DNA of 64,000 bases from JAHDFB01 sp965658745 (GTDB lineage: Bacteria > Bacteroidota > Bacteroidia > Chitinophagales > Saprospiraceae). Both the position numbers and the translations under genes were made by a program. The DNA is taken from NCBI GenBank assembly GCA_965658745.1, contig CBFHTK010000008.1, positions 62,001 to 126,000 of the forward strand. The letters are read 5' to 3'. The notes under the pieces are model-generated. The model saw only the letters and a list, made by a program, of their open reading frames with translations. It had not been told where the DNA came from and did no database searches. Shown here in pieces: positions 15,958-25,903 of this stretch. How positions within the stretch are numbered: the stretch's first letter is position 1; each line of letters opens with the position of its first letter.

Positions 15958-18912
15958 TTAAAGCTTTACCACCTTTTGCTGCAACACCACTTCTGATCCA
16001 TCAAGAATTTGCAAATAGTAAACGCCAGTCGGCACATCTTCCATTACTACTGTAAAAAATTTCTCTGATTGAGCGCTTATTTGAATTGAATTTTGGGCTT
16101 GACCCAACTGATTCAAAACCGTCCATCTGTAAGATTCTTTTTTCAATGAATGTGAACTTTCTACTACAAAGTGATCTCTGAATGGATTGGGATATACATC
16201 AATTTCAGCAGATTTTCCAGGGATAGTTTGAGATGTACATAAGGTTGAAAACGTCATAACTTCACTAAGGTCTTCATCATTGTTAGGACAAAACGATCTA
16301 AATCGATATTCGTAATCAGAACAAGCATCAAGATCATCAAGAAAAACAGATTCATCATCCAGCATTAGTGAGATAGCTTCCCATGTAGTATTCACCGTAT
16401 TTCGATATTCAAGAACTAAAGCCTCAAAATTGAGATCTGGAGCCCATGTAATTGTTGCAGTATTCTCTGTGATATCAGTGGTATCAATACTACCTAATGT
16501 AGGACATGTAAATTCTACAATATTAATACAGTAATCTTCTACCTCGCCAAAATCATCAAACCCTTCACCAGTACATACGGTCGGGGCTTGGTTGTATCTC
16601 ATAGCAACTCGCATTCTAGTATTCCCAAGCACTGCATCTTCAGGGATTGCCACTATTCCACCAACAGTTTCGCTTACGTCATCTTCCAAGAAAATCAATT
16701 CAGTGTTTTCGTCAAAAACACCATCTTGATTAAAGTCAAGCCACACTCTGAAATACTCTGAATATGTATTTCCTTCAAAGTCAGGTGAAATTGAAATAAG
16801 GTATTTACCTGATTGAGCTAATTCAAAACTAAGGTCTTCACCTAGAAATTCTCCGTATCCATTGTCAGACAGGGAAATATTTTCTTTTCCTGCCAATGAA
16901 ACCAAACTAATCCATTCCTCGGAGCCATTGTATCCAACGACTTCGCAATAAGGTAATTGTGTACAACCTTCTGTACAACCTAACGTGAAAAATTCAGTCG
17001 ACTCAGTGTAATCAGGTGACGTAAGAAGACAAATACTTTGCAACTGAAATTCATAAAATGTACAAGGATCAAGATCTTCAAAACTATAATTTGTCTCATC
17101 AACAACCGTTTCAATCCATTCCGTCGCACCTACAGCACGATAGCGGAGATTGTATGCAGTTGCTGCTGGAACTGTATCCCAACTAGCCTCAGCTGCTGTT
17201 TCATTAACATTTGAGACTGCAATTTCAATCGGGTTGTCGCAACACCCTGCTGTACTGAAAGTATTACTCAACAAATATTCACCTACAGAATTTGTACAAG
17301 TAGATTGTAATTGAAACTCATAAGATTCACACATTTCGAGATCGCCAAAGGTATATGGACTTTCTACCATCTCAATTGTATCCCAAGACATTGCCCCTAT
17401 CTGTCTCCATCTCAAATTAACAAACTCAGTAGTGTCATTAGTAGTCCACGTAGCAACTGCTGTCATATCATCAGCAAGTTCAACTTCTTGCACGAGAGGA
17501 GATAGGCAATCTCCACAAACCGTAGTCAAGAGAATATCCATCGTACTTTTGACATTTAATCTTCCTCCAGAAACTGTAATACCTTCTAGTGAAGTATTAG
17601 GATCAGTACCACTTAGAATCGCACTTTTTATCAGTAAATTTGCTGCAGCTGGATCACTTTTAGATAGTGCAATCAAGTTTGGACAGCCCATTGAATATAT
17701 CAATCCGATCGTGCCTGTGACATGAGGTGTAGCACCAGATGTTCCACCAAATCCACCAAATCCGCCTCCAAAAGCATTCGTCCATGTACCTTGACCAAAC
17801 GCCCCAAGATCTATCGTCACTTGACCATAACCAGCACCAGTAACTTTTACGTCATCACGATTCATATTTGTAACTGCTATAAGATGATTACTTGAACATG
17901 CTGTTGGTAGATCTCCAACTTCATCCACATTCTGATTTCCATTGATCGTTGCTCCGCAACTTAAAACTCCTTGAGCACCTAAAGTATCATAAAATGCACA
18001 CCACAAAGGTGCATCATCCGGTTGTCCAAAATCTGTACCCCATGAGGCATTTGTTGAAACTACAAATGCACCTTCTTCACCGTTTGTTTCATTGTATCTT
18101 TTCCTAAAAGTGTATGGGTAGGAATAAGCTTCTAAAACTTCGCTTTCTAAGCCTGAACCTCCACGTACGATCATCAATTTTACATTCCAGTTGACACCTG
18201 CAACTCCAAATCCATCGTTTCCTTTCGCACCAATAATCCCCGTTACAGGTGTACCATGACCTCCACCTGTATATACATTGTCATTATCCTGACTTGTTCT
18301 CCAGCCCCGATAGTCATCGATAAAACCATTCTCATCGTCATCTATACCATTGTCGGGTATCTCTGCATGATTTACAAAAAGATTGGGAAGAATATCAGGG
18401 TGATCATTATCTATTCCGTCATCGATAATACAAACCACGATCGTATCCCCTTCGACTGTTACTCCTCCTGTTGTATAGTCCCATGCTAAGTCCATATCTA
18501 TGTCGGCTCCTTCCAAGCCTCCACCCTGTCCAGTATTAATATATTGCCATTGATTAATGAACTCAGGATCGTTGGGCACAGTAGATCTAAGACTAACAAA
18601 ATGGTTGTATTGAGCAGCGTCTACATATCGATCAAGTGTAGCCGCAAGTAGAACTTCTTGCTCATCAAAAGCTGTAAAGTCAAAATTTATTTTGTAAACA
18701 TCCAAGACGGGACTTATTCGGTCCTCCAGTACAACTTGGTAAGAATGTGTTTTATTAAATTGATTGACCCATGAATCAATCTCAATCGAACGATCAAGCT
18801 GAATCATTAGTTGCCCTTGAACATGATTAAGTTGTTGCGCTTGTAATTGAAGGGCAACAAATGAAAGGAAAATTATTAAAAGGAATTGAATATGCTTTTG
18901 AGGGAAAGACAT
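15958..18912 (-). CDS. Secreted subtilisin-like (S8) serine protease with T9SS sorting domain
   Basis: A 984-residue protein. Signal peptide about residues 1-25 (ending QLQAQ). Protease domain about 120-465 with catalytic Asp164 (IIDDGID), His219 (GGHGT) and Ser392 (GTSGATPH). Two fibronectin-III-like modules with paired cysteines at about 470-645, a GEVEDY-type domain at about 655-800 ending FGEVEDYCI, another Fn3-like module, and a C-terminal sorting domain from about 905 (VYPNPFRDHF through VPTGVYYLQI to VVKL) for export and cell-surface anchoring by T9SS. The short propeptide region (30-115) may be removed on activation. Many Asp-rich loops (DNGIDDDENGFIDD) suggest calcium binding. It stands alone. 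Confidence 0.93.
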   Translation of the reverse strand: MSFPQKHIQFLLIIFLSFVALQLQAQQLNHVQGQLMIQLDRSIEIDSWVNQFNKTHSYQVVLEDRISPVLDVYKINFDFTAFDEQEVLLAATLDRYVDAAQYNHFVSLRSTVPNDPEFINQWQYINTGQGGGLEGADIDMDLAWDYTTGGVTVEGDTIVVCIIDDGIDNDHPDILPNLFVNHAEIPDNGIDDDENGFIDDYRGWRTSQDNDNVYTGGGHGTPVTGIIGAKGNDGFGVAGVNWNVKLMIVRGGSGLESEVLEAYSYPYTFRKRYNETNGEEGAFVVSTNASWGTDFGQPDDAPLWCAFYDTLGAQGVLSCGATINGNQNVDEVGDLPTACSSNHLIAVTNMNRDDVKVTGAGYGQVTIDLGAFGQGTWTNAFGGGFGGFGGTSGATPHVTGTIGLIYSMGCPNLIALSKSDPAAANLLIKSAILSGTDPNTSLEGITVSGGRLNVKSTMDILLTTVCGDCLSPLVQEVELADDMTAVATWTTNDTTEFVNLRWRQIGAMSWDTIEMVESPYTFGDLEMCESYEFQLQSTCTNSVGEYLLSNTFSTAGCCDNPIEIAVSNVNETAAEASWDTVPAATAYNLRYRAVGATEWIETVVDETNYSFEDLDPCTFYEFQLQSICLLTSPDYTESTEFFTLGCTEGCTQLPYCEVVGYNGSEEWISLVSLAGKENISLSDNGYGEFLGEDLSFELAQSGKYLISISPDFEGNTYSEYFRVWLDFNQDGVFDENTELIFLEDDVSETVGGIVAIPEDAVLGNTRMRVAMRYNQAPTVCTGEGFDDFGEVEDYCINIVEFTCPTLGSIDTTDITENTATITWAPDLNFEALVLEYRNTVNTTWEAISLMLDDESVFLDDLDACSDYEYRFRSFCPNNDEDLSEVMTFSTLCTSQTIPGKSAEIDVYPNPFRDHFVVESSHSLKKESYRWTVLNQLGQAQNSIQISAQSEKFFTVVMEDVPTGVYYLQILDGSEVVLQQKVVKL

Positions 18913-19156
18913 GCGGAAAAGTTTGTATGCACCTTAATCAATATGATACATCAGTTAATATTTACCTGAGTAATTGTTTAATCAGCACCAAATTACGTTC
19001 AAGTATTTACGTGAAAGTAATACTTTTTTCGCTTTAGTGAATAGGAGAATGCTGAAAAAAGGACCAAAGGGATACAAAAGTGTTGTGTTGCAGACTTCAA
19101 AAGACTTTATCTACCATAACTCTAATCAACTAATGGAATTTAATTTGGGCAAATAA

Positions 19157-19729
19157 TTAACCTTCAGATTCTTGTTCGTTTTCTGACTGAATCTCGATTC
19201 CCTTATCCTTCACCTTATCAAACGTATCAACCGTCTTATCCCAAAATTCTTTGAATACTGGCTTGATGATTTCGAATTGTTCACGAGCATATCCTGGAAT
19301 GGGTTCCAAATGATAATACGTAAAGGAAGTATCTTTCTGTTGCTCTGAAATTAATCTAGCTTCATTCATAAACCACAAAACTGTACTGAAAAGAAGCCCA
19401 AAGAAGATCGCAGTAATTCCCCCACCTAAGAATTTATTGAAGAAGTTTATTTTGGCTAATTTTAGTAAGCTCTCCAGCTTATTTCCAAGAAACCGGATTA
19501 TTACAATTACTAAAATAAACGTTAATAAAAAGCCTAAAATATAACTCAATCTTGGCGAATTCGGAACAATCTTCTCCATTACATTGATCGTCAACGGAGA
19601 TAGCTTCATCGCTGCAATAATTCCTAGAAGAATTGACAGAATCGAAAAAGCCGTCTTGATCAACCCTTTGGAATAGCCGTAAAAGAAGCCAATTATGAGT
19701 ACTACGCCAAATATTACATCAATGTACAT
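19157..19729 (-). CDS. CvpA family membrane protein
   Basis: A 190-residue protein with four predicted membrane segments in the first 120 residues. It begins with the family pattern VDVIFGVVLIIGFFYGYSKG and has GKGLI-like and FGNKLE-like positions. The C-terminal tail is charged. CvpA proteins were named from colicin V production and later tied to envelope homeostasis; the molecular role is unclear. It stands alone on the minus strand with a 420-bp spacer upstream. Confidence 0.88.
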   Translation of the reverse strand: MYIDVIFGVVLIIGFFYGYSKGLIKTAFSILSILLGIIAAMKLSPLTINVMEKIVPNSPRLSYILGFLLTFILVIVIIRFLGNKLESLLKLAKINFFNKFLGGGITAIFFGLLFSTVLWFMNEARLISEQQKDTSFTYYHLEPIPGYAREQFEIIKPVFKEFWDKTVDTFDKVKDKGIEIQSENEQESEG

Positions 19730-20149
19730 ACTAGTTAATTAGAATTGAGAAAGATATGCTAAATAAATCCTTATTGGTATAGCATAATGTATTTACAAAT
19801 ATCAATAAATCTTCTTCTATAATGTATTCAATTGTACCAACTTCATCTTTATATAGATGAAAGTTGACATAACGTTGTTGCATTCAAGAAGAAAGACAGC
19901 CTACTGGAACTTCTAACAAAAACAATGCCTATCGCTCGTTTTGGCATTTGTGCTAAAGTAACAATTCGTCTTAATAAACACTTAAAACTTACTACCTACC
20001 GTGCATTTGCATGATTCAAATTAGTTATAATACTAAACACGAATGTGTATGTTGAACAAAGGAATGCTCGAAGGGCTAATTTTAATAATAATTGTCCGCC
20101 TTTTTTCAGTTAGTAATAAATAACGATATTTGATTTTATAAACGATATT
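19730..20149. other. Divergent spacer between cvpA and the T9SS-like gene pair
   Basis: No gene seen. There is a small hairpin CTTCATCT/AGATGAAAG near 19841-19864, and a sequence near 19765-19800 vaguely like the dispersed repeat (TTGATATTTGT ... ATGCTATACC on the minus strand), too diverged and too short to count. Promoters for both flanking genes should lie here. Confidence 0.4.
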
Positions 20150-20635
20150 TTGAGATATATCTTAAGTACTTTCCTTTTGTTAATTTGCTTTCAGTTTTCA
20201 CTAAAAGCCCAGACGACTGTTGACACACTTCCTAGTGTTTTTATGATCGGAGAACATGAAAAGGCTTATTCTCAAATGCTTACCCAACAACCAGAACTCT
20301 TAATGACCGTTTGCAACGGTAACATGGATCAAGCGTACGCAAACTGGCTAAATTTCCTGAGAGCTGTGGAACAATTTGCTATCGAAAATGAGGTAGACAT
20401 CAATGGTGTTAAGATATGGATCAATGTTTTTTGGAGTCCAAATGGTAGAATCAAACACATAGCATTTTTTCCAAAACCCAACTCTAAAAACATGGACTAT
20501 GAGTATGTGAGCGTCCTTTTTTCACAGTTCATAATGAAGTATGAAACAGAATTAAAGTACGAAAAGCTTTTCTGCCATTACGGTAGCGCAAGTTTCCCAA
20601 GCTTCATCACGACATCAGGTAACATTGACAAATAA
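20150..20635 (+). CDS. Secreted protein of unknown function upstream of the PorE-like gene
   Basis: A 161-residue protein with a cleavable signal peptide (LSTFLLLICFQFSLKAQ). The apparent start is TTG at 20150, as no in-frame ATG lies near the signal sequence. The mature part has an alternating strand pattern (VKIWINVFWSPNGRIKHIAFF) slightly like TonB C-terminal domains, but no named family is recognised. The gap to the PorE-like gene is only 5 bp, so the pair is an operon and may act together at the outer membrane. Conserved motifs visible: LMTVCNGNMDQAYANWL and HYGSASFPSF. Confidence 0.7.
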   Translation: MRYILSTFLLLICFQFSLKAQTTVDTLPSVFMIGEHEKAYSQMLTQQPELLMTVCNGNMDQAYANWLNFLRAVEQFAIENEVDINGVKIWINVFWSPNGRIKHIAFFPKPNSKNMDYEYVSVLFSQFIMKYETELKYEKLFCHYGSASFPSFITTSGNIDK

Positions 20636-20640
20636 AATCA

Positions 20641-22572
20641 ATGAGTATCTCTCGTCTATTTTTCGGCATCCTCTTATTAATAGGAACTAGTGTCAATGTT
20701 CCTTTCGCTCAATCGATTGAAAACTCAGGCTACACTTTAAAGGAAGCTCCAAAAAAAGCACAAAAGCTCTATTCGAAACTCGATAAAAAAAAGTACAAAA
20801 TCGACCAAGAAAAGCGACTGAAACTTTTAAGTAGAATAGTTACTGAATTTCCAAAGTTTGTGGATGCATACACAGAAAAAGCCTTCGTTCTTTACAATTT
20901 TGGGGAACTCAATCAAGCACGATCTACACTTGAAGACGGCATTGCTCTCAAGCCCGAATATCAAGTCAAACGACATTTAATCCTAGCCAATTATTGTAGG
21001 GAACTTGAAGACTTTGATTGCGAACAACAAAGCCTCAACAAATTCCTAGAACTAAAACCCAATAGTAAACTCGCAGACAAGATTCAAATAAGAATTCAAC
21101 AATATGAAACCCGCAAGATCCTTGCTAGTTCCTATAATGACTTGGAAATTGAGTTGTTAAGCGAAAAAATCAACTCCAATCAATTCGCGGAGTACAAGCC
21201 AGTTCTATCTTTGGATGAATCCGAAATCACGTTTACAAGAAGAATTAATGGACAAGAAGATTTCTATCATTCAACAAAAGACTCATTAGGCGACTGGCTT
21301 GAAGCAGAATCGCTTGAAGAGTTAAACACTCCTGGCAATGAGGGAGCACATGCAATTTCACCTGATGGAAGATATCTCATTTATGCTCGCTGCGATGTCC
21401 CAAAAAGATACAGAAGTTGTGACTTGTATATTTCAATACGTAGAAATAACAAATGGTCTGAAGGCCAGTACATGTCCAACATTAACACTGAAGCTTGGGA
21501 ATCGCAAGCTTCGTTCAGTCCAGATGGGAATACAATCTATTTTAGCAGCGCTAGAAATGGCAATAAAGATCTATACTCGATTTCTAGAGTAGATGGAACT
21601 TGGCAAAGTCCAGTTTCATTAGACAAAACGATAAATACAGCTGGTAACGAGGAATCTCCCTTTATACATCCTGATGGCAGAACACTCTATTTTATGAGTA
21701 ATGGTCACGCAGGTTTAGGAGGGATGGACCTTTTTTATTCCAAAAGACAATTAGATGGTTCATGGAGTATCCCAATTAATATGGGAGGAGCTATAAATAG
21801 CAGTGCGGATGAAGGAGGTCTTTACGTAGATATCAAGGGAGAATACGCTTATTATTCTAAGACCATCAAAAGATCCAATGGACTAGACTCTGATATATAC
21901 CGATTTAAATTACCTCAGGACTTCAAACCTGAGCCTGTTACCTACCTAAAATTGGTAGTCAAGGACGGCTTAACAAAGAAGGAGATTTCAGCCAAACTGC
22001 TGCTTAGACAAATTTCCAAAGGTTTTGAGAAAACGTACAAAATCGATCCTGTAGGTAAATTGCTAGTAATAGAACAATCTTCTGACTACAGTATTTATGT
22101 CGAAAAAACAGGCTACACTTTTCATTCTGAGAGAATTACTACAGAACTAAGATCAGATAGCAGCAAACCCGTTGAATACACAATAGAACTATTTCCTTTG
22201 GAAAAGGAAATCACACAAGACACACTACCACCGGTGAGCCTTCGAAATATCTTTTTTGAGTCTGGAAAAGCGGAATTGGCTGAAAGTTCAAATGAAGAGC
22301 TGAATAAACTTGTTTCACTTTTGGCTGCAAACCCAACAAAAAAGATTATCATAAACGGCCACACAGATAATATAGGTAATCCAGAAGATAACGTAATTTT
22401 GTCCCAGCAAAGAGCAAATGCGGTCAAGGCTTATTTGATAGACTCGGGTATTTCTGGAGATCGCATCTCAAGTAAAGCTTTCGGCGAACGTGCCCCTATT
22501 GCGACTAATAGTACAATAGAAGGCAGAGCAATGAACCGAAGAATTGAATTTCAGTTAATCAATCCCTCTTAG
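20641..22572 (+). CDS. PorE-like protein: TPR, PD40 propeller, regulatory-like domain, OmpA domain
   Basis: A 643-residue periplasmic or outer-membrane protein. Signal peptide to about residue 24; TPR-like helices about 40-160; PD40/WD40-like propeller about 170-425 (blades with SPDGNTIYFSSARNG and HPDGRTLYFMSNGHAG); carboxypeptidase-regulatory-like beta domain about 435-520; and an OmpA/Pal peptidoglycan-binding domain about 530-643 (INGHTDNIGN, LSQQRANAVKAYL, NRRIEF). This domain order is that of PorE, a T9SS component that binds peptidoglycan. Unlike the lipoprotein described for Porphyromonas, no lipobox cysteine is visible here. Other OmpA/PD40 proteins share the design, so the PorE role is probable, not certain. 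Confidence 0.8.
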   Translation: MSISRLFFGILLLIGTSVNVPFAQSIENSGYTLKEAPKKAQKLYSKLDKKKYKIDQEKRLKLLSRIVTEFPKFVDAYTEKAFVLYNFGELNQARSTLEDGIALKPEYQVKRHLILANYCRELEDFDCEQQSLNKFLELKPNSKLADKIQIRIQQYETRKILASSYNDLEIELLSEKINSNQFAEYKPVLSLDESEITFTRRINGQEDFYHSTKDSLGDWLEAESLEELNTPGNEGAHAISPDGRYLIYARCDVPKRYRSCDLYISIRRNNKWSEGQYMSNINTEAWESQASFSPDGNTIYFSSARNGNKDLYSISRVDGTWQSPVSLDKTINTAGNEESPFIHPDGRTLYFMSNGHAGLGGMDLFYSKRQLDGSWSIPINMGGAINSSADEGGLYVDIKGEYAYYSKTIKRSNGLDSDIYRFKLPQDFKPEPVTYLKLVVKDGLTKKEISAKLLLRQISKGFEKTYKIDPVGKLLVIEQSSDYSIYVEKTGYTFHSERITTELRSDSSKPVEYTIELFPLEKEITQDTLPPVSLRNIFFESGKAELAESSNEELNKLVSLLAANPTKKIIINGHTDNIGNPEDNVILSQQRANAVKAYLIDSGISGDRISSKAFGERAPIATNSTIEGRAMNRRIEFQLINPS

Positions 22573-22580
22573 AGGTATCC

Positions 22581-23987
22581 GTGGCAAGAAAGAAAAGAAA
22601 AATAGTAGAGCAGGTGCAATTTTCGGGCATTGCAGACAAAGGTTTAGCAGTCGGTAGAGATCCAGACGGGCAAGTATACTTTATAGATGGAGCCGTTCCT
22701 GGTGACGAAGCAACTGTGGAGATTACTCGGAAGAAAAAAGGAGTTCCATTTGGAAAAGTACATCACATTACAAAAGAATCAATTGACAGAGTCGAACCAT
22801 TTTGCCAACACTTCGACCTTTGTGGAGGATGCAAATGGCAAAACCTATCATATGAAGCTCAACTCCGAGAAAAAGACACGTATGTTCGAAATGCCATTCA
22901 ACGCATTGGTAAGGTTGAAGTTGGTTCATGGGAACCTATTCTTGAAGGTGGAAAGACCAGATTCTACAGAAATAAATTAGAATATAGCTTCTCAAGTGCA
23001 AGATGGATGACTGAGGAAGAAATTAGTAGCAATGAAGTTATTACTGATAAAAAAGGTTTGGGTTTCAATAAAGCAGGAACTTTTGATAAAGTGATAAATC
23101 TCGAGACTTGTTATCTACAAGAAGCACCCTCAAATGAAATTAGAAATTGGCTTCGAACCTATACCTCTGGTTCAGAATTTCCATACTATTCTTCTCGTTC
23201 AAAAAAAGGATGGCTTAGAAATATTATGCTGCGCTCTACTGAAAAAGGTGAATTTCTTGTGTTAGTCTCTTTTGCTTACGATGACGAGCAACTAAGAAAA
23301 CAACTACTAGATGATTTAATCGCAGCTTTCCCGGCTATAAAAAGTGTCTTCTATGTCTTGAGTGACAAGGTCAATTCAGTGACCATTGATTTGGATTATC
23401 ATCACTACTATGGTGAGAAAGTTCTTATTGAATATTTAGGCGACGTTGCCTTTCAGATTGGTCCTAAATCATTTTTTCAAACTAATACTACACAAGCTGT
23501 AAGATTGTACGATGTAGTTAAAGAATATGCTGACTTCAAGGGAAATGAAAACGTTTACGACCTCTACACTGGATTGGGAAGTATTGCTCTATATATTGCA
23601 AACGAAGTTGCATCTGTAACTGGAATTGAAGAAATACCGGAAGCGATTCACTATGCAAACATTAATAAAGATCTAAATAACATAGGAAATGCTGTTTTCT
23701 ACACTGGAGATGTCAAGGATATCTTGACAGATGCTTTTGTACAAAAACACGGCAAAGCTGATACGATCATAACTGATCCACCTAGAGTAGGAATGCATCC
23801 AGAAGTGGTAAACACTTTATTGGAATCTGGTGCTAAAAAAATTGTTTATGTTTCATGTAATCCCGCAACACAAGCGCGTGACATTCGGTTACTTTCTGAG
23901 AAATACGAAGTAAAAAGATTACGACCGGTCGATATGTTTCCTCATACACACCATGTGGAATCGGTAGCACTACTTGAATTAAAATAA
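22581..23987 (+). CDS. rlmD: 23S rRNA (uracil-5-)-methyltransferase RlmD/RumA family
   Basis: A 468-residue SAM-dependent m5U methyltransferase. Start codon is GTG at 22581, 8 bp after the PorE-like stop. N-terminal TRAM domain (about 1-65), 4Fe-4S cysteine cluster (CQHFDLCGGCKWQNL, about 74-88, plus a distal cysteine), motif FFQTN, SAM motif DLYTGLGSIALY and the catalytic-cysteine motif YVSCNPATQARD (about 425-436). It modifies one uridine in 23S rRNA (U1939 type) or a tRNA uridine; the two activities cannot be told apart by motif. The next gene begins one base after the stop. Confidence 0.92.
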   Translation: MARKKRKIVEQVQFSGIADKGLAVGRDPDGQVYFIDGAVPGDEATVEITRKKKGVPFGKVHHITKESIDRVEPFCQHFDLCGGCKWQNLSYEAQLREKDTYVRNAIQRIGKVEVGSWEPILEGGKTRFYRNKLEYSFSSARWMTEEEISSNEVITDKKGLGFNKAGTFDKVINLETCYLQEAPSNEIRNWLRTYTSGSEFPYYSSRSKKGWLRNIMLRSTEKGEFLVLVSFAYDDEQLRKQLLDDLIAAFPAIKSVFYVLSDKVNSVTIDLDYHHYYGEKVLIEYLGDVAFQIGPKSFFQTNTTQAVRLYDVVKEYADFKGNENVYDLYTGLGSIALYIANEVASVTGIEEIPEAIHYANINKDLNNIGNAVFYTGDVKDILTDAFVQKHGKADTIITDPPRVGMHPEVVNTLLESGAKKIVYVSCNPATQARDIRLLSEKYEVKRLRPVDMFPHTHHVESVALLELK

Positions 23988-23988
23988 A

Positions 23989-24354
23989 ATGAAGAAAGAA
24001 GCTGACAAAATCTCCTCTGAGAAATTCATCCAATTGGAAAAAGAGCTAAGCATCTACTATAAAATGATGGGTGATGCTAGTGACATTATATTAGACCAAG
24101 ACGTAACGGAGTACCCTATTTTTGTAGCTCATCAACAGACCATGGAGATAGGACTAGTTTTAGCAGAAAGAGGGAAAGTAAAAGGTAATTGGACAATACA
24201 TGCGACTTCGCTGGAAGAGATGGTTTATAAACAGATCATCAAAGAAGAGAATATTGAAGAATTTAAGAAAGTATTCAAAGATCCTAAATATCACTTCTGT
24301 GTTTTTGTACTCTCCGAGTTAGGAGCTCAATTCATATTCTTAGCAAAAAAATAA
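23989..24354 (+). CDS. Conserved protein of unknown function (121 aa)
   Basis: A small soluble alpha/beta protein with no recognised family. It starts one base after the RlmD stop codon, so expression is coupled to the rRNA methyltransferase. Visible: an acidic-basic N-terminal helix, VAHQQTMEIGLVLAERGKVKGNWTIHA-type central strands and a C-terminal hydrophobic strand FVLSELGAQFIFLAKK. No signal peptide or membrane segment. A strong terminator follows. The coding call rests on tight spacing and compositional fit. Confidence 0.75.
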   Translation: MKKEADKISSEKFIQLEKELSIYYKMMGDASDIILDQDVTEYPIFVAHQQTMEIGLVLAERGKVKGNWTIHATSLEEMVYKQIIKEENIEEFKKVFKDPKYHFCVFVLSELGAQFIFLAKK

Positions 24355-24356
24355 AA

Positions 24357-24387
24357 AAAGGCACCATCTTAAAAAGTTGGTGCCTTT
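24357..24387. terminator. Bidirectional terminator
   Basis: AAAGGCACCA pairs perfectly with TGGTGCCTTT around an 11-base loop. It is flanked by A-rich sequence on the left and TCTTTT on the right, and sits between convergent genes (RlmD operon and coiled-coil protein). Confidence 0.88.
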
Positions 24388-24407
24388 CTTTTCGGAGATA
24401 ATTGATT

Positions 24408-25877
24408 TTATTCTTCCTCTTTGTTCTTTGTGGTCATATCTTCCACAAAATCTTCGATCTTATCCCTAGCATTTCCCGCTGCACCCTTCACTTTCTCTAA
24501 AACGTCTTCAACAATATCTTGAGCTTGATCGATCAAGTCTTCAACCTTCTCACCAATTGTTTCTTCGTTATTCGGCTCATCTGGCTCGCTAGTTAATTCC
24601 TTCTTTGACTCCTCTTTCTTCGGCTCAGCCTTTGGAGTTTCATCAGAGACATCTGTATTTACTGCTGTTTCTTTCTTCTTCCCCTTGGCCAGTTTAATCG
24701 CCAACGCAGCAGCTTCCAATTTAGCTTTCTCTTCGTCACTAATCTCTGTCTCTGCAATTTGTTTTTTTATCTCTTGCTTCTTTTCTTCAGCCTTAGCCTT
24801 AATTTCAGCTTGCAGTTTTGCCTTCTCTTCCCGTTTAACTTCTTTCTCAATTCGTTGTTCTAGTTCACCTTTAGTTTTCAGCATATCCTTTAACTTCTCT
24901 TCCTTGGAAGAGATACGCTCTTCAATCATACCTATCCTTGCCTCTCTCAATTGAGCCTCCAATTGGCCAAAAGCTCCTTCTGCCTGATTTGATTGATTTC
25001 GTTTGTCTCTTTGATCTTTTTCAATAGAATTTTTCATTCTATCAATCGCAGCTAGCAAACCTTTCAGTCTATTTTCCAATCTAGCCTTTTGACTATTCCC
25101 AGATTTCCCACCAGCTTTTCCATACTTTTTCTCTTTTAAGAACTTGAAAGCTTCATCGATTTTTGACCAGACCTTGTTTCTGTCATCGCGTGTAAACTTT
25201 GTTTTCGAGAACTTACTTTGCAATTTCTTTAATTCTTCGAATATAGGTTGAAGACTCTTTCCTCCCTCGATTTTTTCTCTGAGCTCGTTAACCCTTGTTT
25301 GAAAATCATGAAGCTGCTCTTTTGATTCTTCCTTGAACTTAGCGTCCATGACCTTTCGCATAGATTTCAAGCGATCGAAGATTTCATTTGTATCTTTTCT
25401 TAAATTATTTGCTTGTTCACGGAAAAGATTTTTTTGCTGAACTTGCGTCTGAACTTTATTCCAAAAACCTTTCATTTCTTCCCAGACTGCAGACGAATAC
25501 GATTCCATTCTGTCAACCTTCTCTTTGATATCTGCCAATTCAGAATGGTATAACTCATACAACTTATTAGACAAAACAACAAAATGCCATTCTGCCTTTG
25601 CTCTGGTGATGACATCGGCCCTATCTACTCGCAATGTTTCAGGTAATAAATCATCTGTTACTGATAGAGGTCTTGTCATCGTAGAGTATCCTTCTACAAA
25701 TTCTACTTCTTGGCCACTCTTCCACTCGTTCATGAGACTATTCTGGAAAGCCTCTGTCACTGTTTCTTCAGGAAACTGATAGATATTTACCATGTTCTCA
25801 GCCTCGATCAACTCGATTGCTAATAATTGCTTTTTTTCATTCTCGTCGGTTGCCCAAATTACAATCTTGTTCTTCAT
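24408..25877 (-). CDS. Long charged coiled-coil protein of unknown function
   Basis: A 489-residue cytosolic protein. Residues 1-90 form a small folded domain (KNKIVIWATDENEKKQLLAIEL), 95-215 are helical, and 240-390 are an extended Lys/Glu-rich coiled coil. A Pro/Glu/Lys-rich linker follows (about 405-435) and then a C-terminal acidic amphipathic helix (EDLIDQAQDIVEDVLEKV). The helical middle (FEELKKLQSKF ... DDRNKVWSKIDEAFKFL) recalls DUF349-like repeats, weakly. It is leftward and 26 bp downstream of the aspartate-semialdehyde dehydrogenase gene, so possibly co-transcribed. Function unknown. Confidence 0.8.
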   Translation of the reverse strand: MKNKIVIWATDENEKKQLLAIELIEAENMVNIYQFPEETVTEAFQNSLMNEWKSGQEVEFVEGYSTMTRPLSVTDDLLPETLRVDRADVITRAKAEWHFVVLSNKLYELYHSELADIKEKVDRMESYSSAVWEEMKGFWNKVQTQVQQKNLFREQANNLRKDTNEIFDRLKSMRKVMDAKFKEESKEQLHDFQTRVNELREKIEGGKSLQPIFEELKKLQSKFSKTKFTRDDRNKVWSKIDEAFKFLKEKKYGKAGGKSGNSQKARLENRLKGLLAAIDRMKNSIEKDQRDKRNQSNQAEGAFGQLEAQLREARIGMIEERISSKEEKLKDMLKTKGELEQRIEKEVKREEKAKLQAEIKAKAEEKKQEIKKQIAETEISDEEKAKLEAAALAIKLAKGKKKETAVNTDVSDETPKAEPKKEESKKELTSEPDEPNNEETIGEKVEDLIDQAQDIVEDVLEKVKGAAGNARDKIEDFVEDMTTKNKEEE

Positions 25878-25903
25878 TCTATTTTTTTCAATCGTTTTCA
25901 GAC

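Noticed and set aside
18974..19156. 60-codon plus-strand frame in the protease/cvpA spacer
   Set aside because: No recognisable domain, no operon context, and its 3' end abuts the cvpA stop region. Compatible with chance.
19765..19800. Tenth copy of the dispersed repeat
   Set aside because: Only loosely similar and about 5 bp shorter than the others.
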